This document shows, in pieces, positions 30,329 through 39,734 of a DNA stretch of 64,000 nucleotides. Positions within the stretch are counted from its first letter, which is position 1, and each line of letters begins with the position of its first letter. The translations under genes and the position numbers were made by a program. The notes below the pieces were generated by a model, which was given only the letters and a program-made list of their open reading frames with translations, ran no database searches and was not told the DNA's origin. This DNA is from Nosocomiicoccus ampullae (GTDB lineage: Bacteria; Bacillota; Bacilli; Staphylococcales; Salinicoccaceae), in NCBI RefSeq assembly GCF_001696685.1, contig NZ_MBFG01000002.1:49700-113699 (forward strand), written 5' to 3'.

Positions 30329-31514
30329 AATATAACTCCTCAACATGTAAGTCTATTTTAAAATTGCTTAATAGTTCTATTATATTATAAATATTACCTA
30401 CCGCAACAATTGTACCGGTGTCATCGACAATAATCGGCATCGTTTTTCGCTTTTCATGACTAATTTTTTTGTCGATAAAAAGCCGATTCACTTTTTTAGT
30501 ACCGACGTTCGGTATCGCCACACGGTCACCTGGTTGAAACGTGCGAACGGTTAAGTTCGGCGAACCATCAACTGTAATTTTATAACCATTAAAATAGTAC
30601 GTGCCAGCGTCATCAATCGTCATCTCTAGATCGAACATTCGGTCACTTATGACGTAGCAATCGTCATAACTACAGACGAAACTTTGTTCACCAACTGGCA
30701 ATTCAAATTGACTCGTGTCACTCTGTAACAACCGAATCATTTCTTCACTATACGCTCTGCCGACGTTTAACCAGCGATTTAAGATATATACTTTTAATAT
30801 GTGACTACACGCGTTAAACTTCTTTCGGCTAACAGTCTTATCTTTAAGAAAGCTTTCAGCCTCTTGTTTAAAATATTGCGTCATTTCGTTGTAATCTTCT
30901 TTAAATTGCGTCAAACTTTCTAAATGCAGCTCGTCATGCTGTTCGATATTTGGTAACACTTCGTGACGGATATAATTTCTCGTATAGTCGTTCGTGTCGT
31001 TTGTATGATCTTCAAAATATTCAAGACGATGTTCATGTGCATACTGTTCGATTTCTTGTAAACGAACACTCATCATCGGTCGAAGTACTTTACCGAACTG
31101 AGACGGAATACCAATGCCTTTTAAATGGCGACCAGTTAATAACTCAAACATAATCGTTTCAAAGTCATCATCTTTATGATGCGCCGTTAAACAGTAATCG
31201 ATGTCGTATTCGTTTAACATGTCATAAAAGAACGCATATCGTAAGTCTCGCCCTTTTCGCTGTGAAAACTTGTCTAAATTTAATGTCGTCGATAAAAATA
31301 CATATCCGTCACTATCCGCCATTTTTCGTAACGCTTGTTCTTCACCGATAGAGGCCTCTCGACTCCCGTGGTTAACGTGTAATATATATAACTCTCGATA
31401 TGTATCTCTATAACGCGTTGTCAATAAATGATATAAAACCGTCGAGTCTATACCACCCGATAACGCTATGGCGATATTGTCTGACGGCGTCCAAGTGACG
31501 TTTAATTTGATCAT
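30318..31514 (-). CDS. tilS: tRNA(Ile)-lysidine synthase
   Basis: TilS modifies C34 of the CAU-anticodon tRNA-Ile to lysidine, letting it read AUA; the reaction uses ATP and lysine. The PP-loop signature LSGGIDST lies near residue 18, with HHKDDDFETIMFELLTGRHLKGI in the catalytic domain. The 398 residues are somewhat short for the family, mainly in the C-terminal part. It is an essential gene in relatives. Confidence 0.94.
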   Translation of the reverse strand: MIKLNVTWTPSDNIAIALSGGIDSTVLYHLLTTRYRDTYRELYILHVNHGSREASIGEEQALRKMADSDGYVFLSTTLNLDKFSQRKGRDLRYAFFYDMLNEYDIDYCLTAHHKDDDFETIMFELLTGRHLKGIGIPSQFGKVLRPMMSVRLQEIEQYAHEHRLEYFEDHTNDTNDYTRNYIRHEVLPNIEQHDELHLESLTQFKEDYNEMTQYFKQEAESFLKDKTVSRKKFNACSHILKVYILNRWLNVGRAYSEEMIRLLQSDTSQFELPVGEQSFVCSYDDCYVISDRMFDLEMTIDDAGTYYFNGYKITVDGSPNLTVRTFQPGDRVAIPNVGTKKVNRLFIDKKISHEKRKTMPIIVDDTGTIVAVGNIYNIIELLSNFKIDLHVEELYYDA

Positions 31515-31535
31515 TCACTTCACCCTATAAGGATA

Positions 31536-31563
31536 AAAAAGGCTAGAAAATTCCAGCCTTTTT
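31536..31563 (-). terminator. Terminator after the S1-domain gene
   Basis: The stem AAAAAGGCT / AGCCTTTTT (31536-31544 with 31555-31563), followed on the minus strand by TTATCC, separates the S1-domain gene from tilS. Confidence 0.85.
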
Positions 31564-31574
31564 ACTTCTATTTA

Positions 31575-31937
31575 TTAACGTCCGCCGCGACGTGCGTCCG
31601 CTTGTCTTTTAATTGAACTCATACGCTCTTCACTATCTTTTAAGAAGTTTGAGAGTTTCTTTTCAAAGTCTTCTGGAGACTGTGCTCTACGTTGCTTTTT
31701 TGGTTTCTCTGCTTGTTTAATAGATAAAGAAATCTTTCCATCGTCGCCAACAGATAATACTTTTACTTCGACTTCATCGTTTACTTTAAGGTGATCATTA
31801 ATATCCTCAACGAATTTGTTTGCAACCTCACTAATGTGTACGAGACCACTCTTTCCATTCGGTAATTCAACAAATGCTCCGAACGGTTTAACTCCTGTGA
31901 CTTTTCCGACGAGTTTTTCGCCAACTTCAACTGACAT
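31575..31937 (-). CDS. yabR: S1 RNA-binding domain protein (YabR type)
   Basis: A 120-residue protein with one S1 domain at about 6-73 (GEKLVGKVTGVKPFGAFVEL, then GLVHISEVA and KISLSIKQ) and a basic C-terminal tail rich in Arg and Lys. Members of this family associate with ribosomes or RNA; the exact role is not settled. It lies in the mfd-mazG-rqcP-divIC-yabR run just downstream of divIC. Confidence 0.92.
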   Translation of the reverse strand: MSVEVGEKLVGKVTGVKPFGAFVELPNGKSGLVHISEVANKFVEDINDHLKVNDEVEVKVLSVGDDGKISLSIKQAEKPKKQRRAQSPEDFEKKLSNFLKDSEERMSSIKRQADARRGGR

Positions 31938-32012
31938 GAACTTAAATTTCCTCCTGAATAGTGTAGTAATGTTTATTTATCATAACATTAAATGCGACAA
32001 TAATCACTTTTA

Positions 32013-32441
32013 TTACTCTTTTGACTCTGAATCTTCGTTTTCATTTGTTTGTGTTTCTGTTTGAGTCGATTCTTTTTTAGATTCTGGTAACGAGAAAATC
32101 AGTTCTCCGCTACCAGACATAAAGAAATCTCCACGGGCAATACGACGAATATAATTTTCATCATTTAGTTGAATAATCTCTTGTTCAAGTTCTGCACGCT
32201 TCTCTTGTTTTTCTTCTAACACGAGTTCTGTTTCACGTACTTCGTCTTTTAACGCGCGATTCTCTACTTTTTGTTTGATGCCGCCAGATATGAATGCAAA
32301 TATAAAGACAAACGCGAGCATCGACACAATAATCATACGACGGCGTCTCACTTTACGCTCACCTTTAAGCGACTCTTTTTTAGAGTCTAAATCGATTGTA
32401 TATTTATTGAGCATTTTAATAATTTTGTTCGTCATTTGCAT
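32013..32441 (-). CDS. divIC: Cell division protein DivIC (FtsB-like)
   Basis: DivIC is a bitopic septal protein that works with FtsL and DivIB. The 142-residue protein has a basic cytoplasmic start (GERKVRRRR), one transmembrane helix at about 37-54, and a coiled coil at about 58-93 (EVRETELVLEEKQEKRAELE). A short extracellular domain with DENYIRRIARGDFF and a Glu/Thr-rich tail follow. The ATG at 32441 and another two codons in are both possible starts. Confidence 0.92.
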   Translation of the reverse strand: MQMTNKIIKMLNKYTIDLDSKKESLKGERKVRRRRMIIVSMLAFVFIFAFISGGIKQKVENRALKDEVRETELVLEEKQEKRAELEQEIIQLNDENYIRRIARGDFFMSGSGELIFSLPESKKESTQTETQTNENEDSESKE

Positions 32442-32481
32442 TCACATCCTTTTATACAAGTTTACACGATTTTTTATACAG

Positions 32482-32763
32482 TTACCATCCAGATTCGTCT
32501 TTATCGTCTTCTATTTTTTCATCGTGTAGCATTTTTGCCATTAATTCGGCTTCTTCTTTTTTAGCATGCTCTTTTAAATCGAGGATTTCGTACGTGACGA
32601 TACGGTTCCCAAAACGAATTATAAGTTCGTCACCGACGTTAACTGTCGTGCCTGCTTTTGCGACTTTACCGTTTACTTCGATACGTCCGTCGTCACTCAT
32701 CGTCTTCGCAAGTGGACGACGTTTAATAATACGTGACACTTTTAAAAACTTATCGAGTCTCAT
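32482..32763 (-). CDS. rqcP: RqcP, S4-domain ribosome quality control protein
   Basis: RqcP (YabO/Hsp15-like) binds stalled 50S subunits with RqcH to support poly-alanine tailing. The 93-residue protein is mostly an S4 domain: MRLDKFLKVSRIIKRRPLAK, then DDGRIEVNGKVAKAG. An acidic tail follows. It overlaps mazG by 14 bp, as in relatives. Confidence 0.93.
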   Translation of the reverse strand: MRLDKFLKVSRIIKRRPLAKTMSDDGRIEVNGKVAKAGTTVNVGDELIIRFGNRIVTYEILDLKEHAKKEEAELMAKMLHDEKIEDDKDESGW

Positions 32764-33910
32764 GTTGTTCCTCCAATATTTCGCCTAACGATTTCCCTGA
32801 GTGAATCGTTTCCTTCATCCATTCAAGTACTGTCGTTGCGTATTCTTTTTCGTATTTTATACGTTCTGTTTTACCTTCTTTTTTCTTTTGAGCGTTCCAT
32901 ACTTCTGTTAACTCACTTTGATTGTTTACTTCAACATCTCCAAAAACGTGCGGATGTCTATGAACAATTTTACGATTTAAGCTCTCTAATACATCGTGGA
33001 AATTAAAATAACCGTCTCGTTCAGCAATCGCTGCGTGTAAACCGACTTGAAGTAAAATATCTCCCAGTTCTTCGACGAGAAGATTATCGTCTTCTTTTTC
33101 AATAGCTTCAATCACTTCATACGACTCTTCGAGTAAAAATCGTTCGAGCGATTGATGTGTTTGAACTTTATCCCACGGACATCCATTTTCACCAACGAGC
33201 ACTTGGTAAATTTCACGCATGTGGTAAATCGAACGGTTATCTAACGTTTTACTGTCCATTTTTTTGATAAACATCGTCATTAAATTCGAATTTGGTACGT
33301 CATAATCGATTTCTTCGAGTGGTTTTGTAATTAGTTTTTCTTCACGGCTACCAGCTGCGACAATTAAAGTGACTGGCGTCTCTGGTTCGTAATAGTCGAG
33401 AAGCGTCAGTTTCACATCCGACACTGAAAACTGATCGTACACTTGTGTAATTAGTGTATGTTGACGGTGATTTAAATCGCGTTCAGTTAATGTCGAACCA
33501 TCTAAAATTTGAAACCCTTCGTTTACACGAATATTTACCGCTTCAATACACACGTCGATAAAACTCTGTCCACCAATAACATCTACTTCCACACCAGCAT
33601 CGTTATTTAGCAGTAATTCTGTCGTCGTTTCGTATAACAACGGTGATCCAGGTACTGCATAAATGATGTCTGTATCTTTTCCTTTTGATAGTAATGTGTC
33701 TACGATTTTTTCGTACGTCTCTTCGAACGTTTCACTTTCAACGTAATAATTGTCAAATGATTTATACGAAATATTTTCAGTATGCAGCAGTTCGACAGCA
33801 GGATGATCGTTTGTACGTAAGTATACAAAGTCGCTTGTTTTTAATCTGTTATAAACACCAACTGTCATATGATCGACGTCACTACTTCCAAGACCGACAA
33901 TCGTTATCAT
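32750..33910 (-). CDS. mazG: MazG-family NTP pyrophosphohydrolase (YabN type)
   Basis: A two-domain protein of 386 residues. The N-terminal half is a tetrapyrrole-methylase-like domain (TIVGLGSSDVDHMTVGVYNRL, PGSPLLYETT). The C-terminal half is a MazG domain with NGCPWDKVQTHQSL and the metal-binding EELGDILLQVGLH. It probably removes non-canonical NTPs. It overlaps mfd by 4 bp and rqcP by 14 bp. Confidence 0.93.
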   Translation of the reverse strand: MITIVGLGSSDVDHMTVGVYNRLKTSDFVYLRTNDHPAVELLHTENISYKSFDNYYVESETFEETYEKIVDTLLSKGKDTDIIYAVPGSPLLYETTTELLLNNDAGVEVDVIGGQSFIDVCIEAVNIRVNEGFQILDGSTLTERDLNHRQHTLITQVYDQFSVSDVKLTLLDYYEPETPVTLIVAAGSREEKLITKPLEEIDYDVPNSNLMTMFIKKMDSKTLDNRSIYHMREIYQVLVGENGCPWDKVQTHQSLERFLLEESYEVIEAIEKEDDNLLVEELGDILLQVGLHAAIAERDGYFNFHDVLESLNRKIVHRHPHVFGDVEVNNQSELTEVWNAQKKKEGKTERIKYEKEYATTVLEWMKETIHSGKSLGEILEEQHETR

Positions 33911-36900
33911 ACCGCTTCCTCCTTTTTACTATTCAGCGAGCGTTTTAAAATATCGATAAATAGCTTAATGTCTTTCGATTTCACTTGAAACTGAATTTCG
34001 TTATTTTGTACTCGAATACGAAGTTCTCTTTTATAATCATTCGTGTCGATAAACAACCGTTCGCCGTCAATTTGTGCTGTTGCGTCTTTCGTTAAGTTTA
34101 AATAGAAGTATTGTTTATCTTCATATACTCTATACCCACCGAGTATTAGTGCATAAATCTTCACACGTACGAGGTCGATTAAATTCTCGACTTCTACTGG
34201 GTATTCTCCAAATCGGTCGATCATTTCATCTTCAATATCTCGTAACGCTTCAATACTACCCACTGCTCTTAAACGTTTATATAGGTCAATTTTCGATTGC
34301 TCATGTGAAATATAAGATGCTGGTAAATATGCATCGAGTTCGATTTCGACTGGTATGTTTGCAGGTTCCTTTTCTTCAATAGATAAACCACGCTTTTCTA
34401 GCACAGCAGTCTCTAACATATCTGAATATAACTCGTATCCAACTGAATCGATGAATCCAGATTGGTGTTTACCGAGTAAGTTCCCGGCACCACGTATATT
34501 TAAGTCGCGCATCGCAATTTTAAACCCGCTTCCGAGTTCAGTGTATTCTTTAATTGCCGCAAGTCGCTTTTCAGCAACTTCTGTTAACACTTTGTTTGGT
34601 TGATAGAAAAGATACGCGTAACTAATTCGGTTACTACGACCAACGCGACCTCTAATTTGATACAGTTGCGACAATCCGAAGCGATCTGAGTCTTCAATAA
34701 TTAGAGTATTTGCGTTCGGCACGTCGACACCCGTTTCGATAATCGTCGTCGTCACGAGTATGTCGTACTCGTTATTGACGAACGCTTGCATCGTCTCTTC
34801 GATTTCTAACTCAGTCATTCTCGCGTGCATCACTCCAACACTCGCATCAGGCACGAGCGTTTCAATGTGAATTGCTTTTTCGTAAATCGTATCCGTACGA
34901 TTATGAAGATAAAACACTTGTCCGCCTCTTGCGAGTTCACGGTTAATTGCTTCTTTGACGAAGTTCCCGTTATATTCTAAGACGTACGTTTGAACTGGGA
35001 AACGGTTTTGTGGAGGCGTCTCGATCACTGATAAGTCTCTAACACCCATTAAACTCATGTGTAGCGTTCTTGGAATCGGTGTAGCCGTTAAAGTTAATAC
35101 GTCGACGTTTGTTTTTAGCTGCTTAATGCGCTCCTTATGTTTTACACCAAAGCGCTGCTCTTCGTCGACAATGAGAAGTCCAAGGTCTTTAAACTCTACC
35201 GTTTTACCGAGAATCGTATGTGTACCGATAACGATATCGACCGTTCCTTCTTTTAGACCTTTTTTAACTTCACGCATTTCTTTAGGCGTTCTAAAACGCG
35301 ACATCATCTCCACGTTGACTGGGAAATCTTCAATACGTTCAATGAACGTTTCATAGTGCTGTGCGGCTAAAATCGTCGTCGGTACGAGTACCGCGACTTG
35401 TTTGCCGTCTTGAACTGCTTTAAATGCTGCACGAATTGCGACCTCTGTTTTACCATAACCAACGTCACCACATAGCAGTCGGTCCATTGGCTGCACTCTT
35501 TCCATATCTTGTTTAATTTCGTGAATAGATGCAAGTTGGTCTGGCGTCTCTTCATAAGGGAAACGTTCTTCAAATGACTGAACCATGTCATTATCTGGAC
35601 TAAATTTAAACCCTTCAGTCGCTGCACGTTCTTGGTACAACTTAAGTAATTCGTCAGCAAGTTCATTTACGCTACTTTCAACTTTCGCTTTTGTTTTCTT
35701 CCACTCTGTACCTCCGAGCTTATGCATTTTTGGTGCACCGTCGTCACTAGAGACGTATTTTTGTACGAGGTCCATTTGATCGACAGGGATAAATAATTGG
35801 TCCGTCCCTTTATATTGAAGTTTCATATAGTCATTGTGTAGACCGCCAACTTCTAACGTTTCTATACCGAGATAACGCCCAACACCGTGATGTACGTGTA
35901 CGATATAATCTCCGACGTTTAATTCTTGATAAGATTTAATTTTTTCAGCATTAGATAGCTTTTTCGTACGACGCTTCTTTTTTGACGTACGGTTATAGAG
36001 CTCTTTACTCGTTAAAACTGCAGCATGCATAAATGGCAGTATAAAACCTGCATCGAATTCTCCAATGGATAGTACAACACCATTTTCTACATCTTCAGGA
36101 AGTTCTTTTATGAAACTATCGATATTTAAATCTTCGAGTAACTGGCGCGTCTTTTTTAGTTCTTCTTCGTCACGTAAAACGATGTTTACTAAAAAGCCAT
36201 CACGTACCATCTGATTAATGTTGGATGCGAGTATATCGTATTGTCCGTAATAAATTTCAGTCGGTTTCACAGAGATTTTAACGATGTCTTGTACGTTCAC
36301 AGGTAGCGCACTTAAAAATAGTGTAAAATAAATCGCATCTCTTTTATACAGACGCTCGAGTTGATGCTCTAAATAATTTCCACCTTCACTGAGCATCTTA
36401 CCTGCTTCTTGAAGGCTTTCGTAATAATTATGCATCGCACGGACTTCACGTTCAAAACTTGCTTCTATCGTTTTGACTTCATCGATTAATATAATCGCAT
36501 CTTCACTAATATAGTCTAAAATCGATACTTCATCGTCATAAAGTAAATGACTAAATTGGCTTAAATGACTCATCGTATAGTCTTTATTAGTCAACTTCTC
36601 GAAGTACGTATCGAGTGATTCATGTGCACCTTTGTCGATTGTTTCTTTCGTTTTATCGTACAGCTTTGTAATATGCTCAATCAGCGCGTCGCGTTCATCT
36701 TCTTCTAACACATATTCTGAAAATGGTTCGAGCGTGACAGATTCTAGATTATGTGTAGAACGCTTTGTTTCTTCGTCAATGGCGCGTATTGAGTCGACCT
36801 CTGTGTCGAATAATTCGATACGTACGAGCCCACTCGACATATACACGTCAAAAATATCTCCACGTACTGCGAATTCACCGAAGTTTTGGACCTCTTCACG

Positions 36901-37383
36901 TCTCACGTATCCAACGTCAGATAAGTAACGAATAAACGCATCATAATCGATATCACTACCGAGCTCTAATTTCTTTTTGTATGTCGATAGTTTTTCCGGC
37001 ACCATTAACGGCTTCATAAGTCCTTCTGTCGGCACGATAAATAACCCTTTCTCTCTTTCAAGAAGGGCATATAACGTTCGCATGCGCTCTTTTTTAAATT
37101 CTGGGCTTTGGTCTGCCATCGTTTCAATCATAATGTCGCCAACAGGAAATGTATACACGTCTTCTGTATACGCCATTAGTTGGCTTTGTAGTTTTTCCAT
37201 TTTATGATTGTTTTCAACAAATAACACGACGGGTGAATCGTTCGCTTCGACGACCTCGTGAAATAACGGTCCTTTAAACTCATCTGTTATACCCGTAACG
37301 AGTAGTGACTGATCGGGCGTATAGTCTAAAACCTCTCTCACGCGAGAGTCTTGTCTGATTCTCTCTTTAACTCTGTTATGCAT
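33907..37383 (-). CDS. mfd: Transcription-repair coupling factor
   Basis: Mfd removes RNA polymerase stalled at lesions and recruits UvrA. The protein has 1158 residues from the ATG at 37383 (GGTG six bases upstream; a GTG lies three codons earlier). It has a UvrB-like N-terminus, an RNA polymerase-interaction domain near 490-560 (VGDYIVHVHHGVGRYLG), a RecG-like translocase with GDVGYGKTEVA and DEEQRFGVKHKE, and a C-terminal autoinhibitory domain. It overlaps pth by 8 bp. Confidence 0.97.
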   Translation of the reverse strand: MHNRVKERIRQDSRVREVLDYTPDQSLLVTGITDEFKGPLFHEVVEANDSPVVLFVENNHKMEKLQSQLMAYTEDVYTFPVGDIMIETMADQSPEFKKERMRTLYALLEREKGLFIVPTEGLMKPLMVPEKLSTYKKKLELGSDIDYDAFIRYLSDVGYVRREEVQNFGEFAVRGDIFDVYMSSGLVRIELFDTEVDSIRAIDEETKRSTHNLESVTLEPFSEYVLEEDERDALIEHITKLYDKTKETIDKGAHESLDTYFEKLTNKDYTMSHLSQFSHLLYDDEVSILDYISEDAIILIDEVKTIEASFEREVRAMHNYYESLQEAGKMLSEGGNYLEHQLERLYKRDAIYFTLFLSALPVNVQDIVKISVKPTEIYYGQYDILASNINQMVRDGFLVNIVLRDEEELKKTRQLLEDLNIDSFIKELPEDVENGVVLSIGEFDAGFILPFMHAAVLTSKELYNRTSKKKRRTKKLSNAEKIKSYQELNVGDYIVHVHHGVGRYLGIETLEVGGLHNDYMKLQYKGTDQLFIPVDQMDLVQKYVSSDDGAPKMHKLGGTEWKKTKAKVESSVNELADELLKLYQERAATEGFKFSPDNDMVQSFEERFPYEETPDQLASIHEIKQDMERVQPMDRLLCGDVGYGKTEVAIRAAFKAVQDGKQVAVLVPTTILAAQHYETFIERIEDFPVNVEMMSRFRTPKEMREVKKGLKEGTVDIVIGTHTILGKTVEFKDLGLLIVDEEQRFGVKHKERIKQLKTNVDVLTLTATPIPRTLHMSLMGVRDLSVIETPPQNRFPVQTYVLEYNGNFVKEAINRELARGGQVFYLHNRTDTIYEKAIHIETLVPDASVGVMHARMTELEIEETMQAFVNNEYDILVTTTIIETGVDVPNANTLIIEDSDRFGLSQLYQIRGRVGRSNRISYAYLFYQPNKVLTEVAEKRLAAIKEYTELGSGFKIAMRDLNIRGAGNLLGKHQSGFIDSVGYELYSDMLETAVLEKRGLSIEEKEPANIPVEIELDAYLPASYISHEQSKIDLYKRLRAVGSIEALRDIEDEMIDRFGEYPVEVENLIDLVRVKIYALILGGYRVYEDKQYFYLNLTKDATAQIDGERLFIDTNDYKRELRIRVQNNEIQFQVKSKDIKLFIDILKRSLNSKKEEAV

Positions 37384-37948
37384 TGATATCACCGTTATAA
37401 CGGTTCATAACATCTATAAAGTCGTGATTGATTGCCATTTCACACGCATCTGTCGTGACGTCTAACACTTTTTCGAGTGTGACCATGTCTTCTTTTGTGA
37501 ATTTTGATAACACCCAGTTCACGATTGGCATTGGACCATCTGGACGACCAATTCCAATACGAATACGCTTATATTTTTCAGTTTTGAAGTGTTGGTTTAA
37601 CGAACGAATCCCGTTATGCCCGCCCGCACTACCTTTTTGACGCAGTCTCAGCTTCCCGAGTCCAAGATCCATATCGTCATATAATATATAAACGTCGTCG
37701 AGTTCAATATTGAAATAATCGATTAACGGACGCACGCCTTCCCCAGATAAGTTCATAAATGTTTGAGGTTTAACGAGCATTACCTTTTCGCCGTTCACTA
37801 AACCTGTACCAAATTCACATTTAAACTTATTTTCATCTAAATCGATATTTAAACTATCACTTAATTTATCAATCGCCATAAATCCAACGTTATGACGTGT
37901 ATTGTCATATTTAGGTCCTGGGTTCCCAAGTCCAACAAAGCACTTCAT
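37376..37948 (-). CDS. pth: Peptidyl-tRNA hydrolase
   Basis: Pth recycles peptidyl-tRNA released from stalled ribosomes. The 190-residue protein has GLGNPGPKYDNTRHNVGF with the catalytic His, KPQTFMNLSGEGV with the conserved Asn, and LRLRQKGSAGGHNGIRS. It follows ctc with a terminator between and overlaps mfd. Confidence 0.97.
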   Translation of the reverse strand: MKCFVGLGNPGPKYDNTRHNVGFMAIDKLSDSLNIDLDENKFKCEFGTGLVNGEKVMLVKPQTFMNLSGEGVRPLIDYFNIELDDVYILYDDMDLGLGKLRLRQKGSAGGHNGIRSLNQHFKTEKYKRIRIGIGRPDGPMPIVNWVLSKFTKEDMVTLEKVLDVTTDACEMAINHDFIDVMNRYNGDINA

Positions 37949-37964
37949 AATCTTTCCTCCATAT

Positions 37965-37991
37965 TAAAAAAGGCGATGGTTCCCCACCGCC
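37965..37991 (-). terminator. Terminator between ctc and pth
   Basis: On the minus strand the stem GGCGGTGG / CCATCGCC (one G-T pair) is followed by TTTTTTAAT. It lies 15 bp after the ctc stop. Confidence 0.82.
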
Positions 37992-38006
37992 CTAGCAATA
38001 ATTATA

Positions 38007-38633
38007 TTACTCTTCGTCTTCAGATGATTCTTCTGCAGGTGCTTCTTCAGCAGCTTCTTCTGAATCTTCTGCGTCTTCTTCAACTTCTTCTTGTGGTACA
38101 GATACCATTGCAAGAGTAGTGTCATCTTCGTTTTCAATCGTGAATGAGAACTTATCACGGATATCTCCGACAGTAATTGAATCACCAATTTCAAGTGCTT
38201 CAACATTTACTTCAAGCTCTTCAGGGATGTCCGCTGGACGAGCTGTAACTTCAACAACGAAGTTTGGTTGTTCAACAACTCCGCCTTCTTTTTCACCAGC
38301 AGCTTCACCAACAGTAACAACACTTACTTCTACTGTTCTTTCTTCATCCATGTTGATTGCGATGAAGTCGATGTGGTCCACTCTATTTTTTAATGATTCG
38401 AATTGATATTCGTTCACCATTGCTTGAACTGTTTTACCGTCAAGTTCAAGATCGATTACACCGTTACGTCCGATTTCACGAATTAATTTAATAAATTCTA
38501 CTTCGTCGACAGTAACTGATGTGTTTTCTACATTATAACCGTAAAGTACCGCAGGTACTTTGCCAGCTGCACGTAATTCATTGAGTTCACCTTTTGTTAA
38601 ACTCTCTCTTGAATTCGCAACTAGTTTTGCCAT
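38007..38633 (-). CDS. rplY: 50S ribosomal protein L25/general stress protein Ctc
   Basis: Ctc binds 5S rRNA on the large subunit. The protein has 208 residues from the ATG at 38633 (AGGTGG eight bases upstream). It has an N-terminal L25 domain ([20 protein letters not shown]), the TL5 C-terminal beta domain (about 95-180), and a very acidic Glu/Ala tail. The gene sits between prs and pth as in Bacillus and Staphylococcus. Confidence 0.95.
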   Translation of the reverse strand: MAKLVANSRESLTKGELNELRAAGKVPAVLYGYNVENTSVTVDEVEFIKLIREIGRNGVIDLELDGKTVQAMVNEYQFESLKNRVDHIDFIAINMDEERTVEVSVVTVGEAAGEKEGGVVEQPNFVVEVTARPADIPEELEVNVEALEIGDSITVGDIRDKFSFTIENEDDTTLAMVSVPQEEVEEDAEDSEEAAEEAPAEESSEDEE

Positions 38634-38747
38634 TATATTTTCCACCTTTCATAAACTAGCAGTCATTTTACCACTTTAACAAATAGCCATACGTAATAAT
38701 ACCATATAATAGGATATATTGTAAAAGTATTTTAACAATATTTAACT

Positions 38748-39719
38748 TTAGTCAAATAAGCGACTGACTGAACGCTCTTCGTGAATACGAGTAATTGCTT
38801 CAGCAAGTAACTCTCCAACTGAAAGTTGCTTAATTTTATCGATTTGTTTTTCTTCAGGTAATTTAATTGAGTTTGTTACGATTACCTCTTTAATTTGTGA
38901 CTCTTGTAAGTTTTCGATTGCTTTACCAGATAATACTGGGTGTGAACAACATACGTACACTTCAGTCGCACCCTCTTCGATTAACTTATCTGCTGCAAGT
39001 TTAATCGTACCACCTGTGTCGATAATGTCATCGATAACGATTGCTGTTTTACCTTTAATGTCACCGACGATACTCATTACTTCTGCAACGTTCGCACGTG
39101 GACGACGTTTATCGATGATCGCAATTGGTGAACCGAGTCTTTCAGCCATACGGCGTGCACGTGTCACCCCACCGTGGTCCGGTGATACGATAACCACTTC
39201 TTCTTCATAGTTTAAGTCGTGTTTTTCATCTTCAAAGTATTTCGTGATTAATGGAACACTCGTTAAGTGGTCGATTGGAATATCGAAGAACCCTTGAATT
39301 TGTGCAGCGTGTAAGTCGATAGACACAACGCGGTCTGCACCTGCTGTTTCAAGTAAGTTCGCAACGAGTTTCGCTGTAATTGGTTCACGTGGACGAGATT
39401 TTCTATCTTGACGCGCGTAACCATAGTACGGAATAACTAAGTTGATGCGGCGTGCTGATGCACGTCTTAACGCATCTATCATAATTAATAACTCCATTAA
39501 GTGTGCGTTTACTGGCTCTGACGTTGGTTGTACGACAAAGATATCTTTACCACGTACACTTTCTAACACGTCTACTTGCACTTCTTGGTCTGAGAAGCGA
39601 TTCACTTTACACTTCCCTAACTCTACACCTAGATGGTCTGCGATTTCTTGAGCAAGTGGTTCGTTTGCAGATAAAGTAAATACTTTCATGTCATCTTTAA
39701 TGTTTTGCTGATTTCCCAT
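38748..39719 (-). CDS. prs: Ribose-phosphate pyrophosphokinase
   Basis: Prs makes PRPP from ribose 5-phosphate and ATP for nucleotide, His and Trp synthesis. The 323-residue protein has an N-terminal FSDQEVQV (usually FSDGE), [15 protein letters not shown] for cation binding and the PRPP loop [13 protein letters not shown]. It begins 15 bp after glmU, matching the glmU-prs order of relatives. Confidence 0.97.
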   Translation of the reverse strand: MGNQQNIKDDMKVFTLSANEPLAQEIADHLGVELGKCKVNRFSDQEVQVDVLESVRGKDIFVVQPTSEPVNAHLMELLIMIDALRRASARRINLVIPYYGYARQDRKSRPREPITAKLVANLLETAGADRVVSIDLHAAQIQGFFDIPIDHLTSVPLITKYFEDEKHDLNYEEEVVIVSPDHGGVTRARRMAERLGSPIAIIDKRRPRANVAEVMSIVGDIKGKTAIVIDDIIDTGGTIKLAADKLIEEGATEVYVCCSHPVLSGKAIENLQESQIKEVIVTNSIKLPEEKQIDKIKQLSVGELLAEAITRIHEERSVSRLFD

Positions 39720-39734
39720 AATATCCTCCAGCGG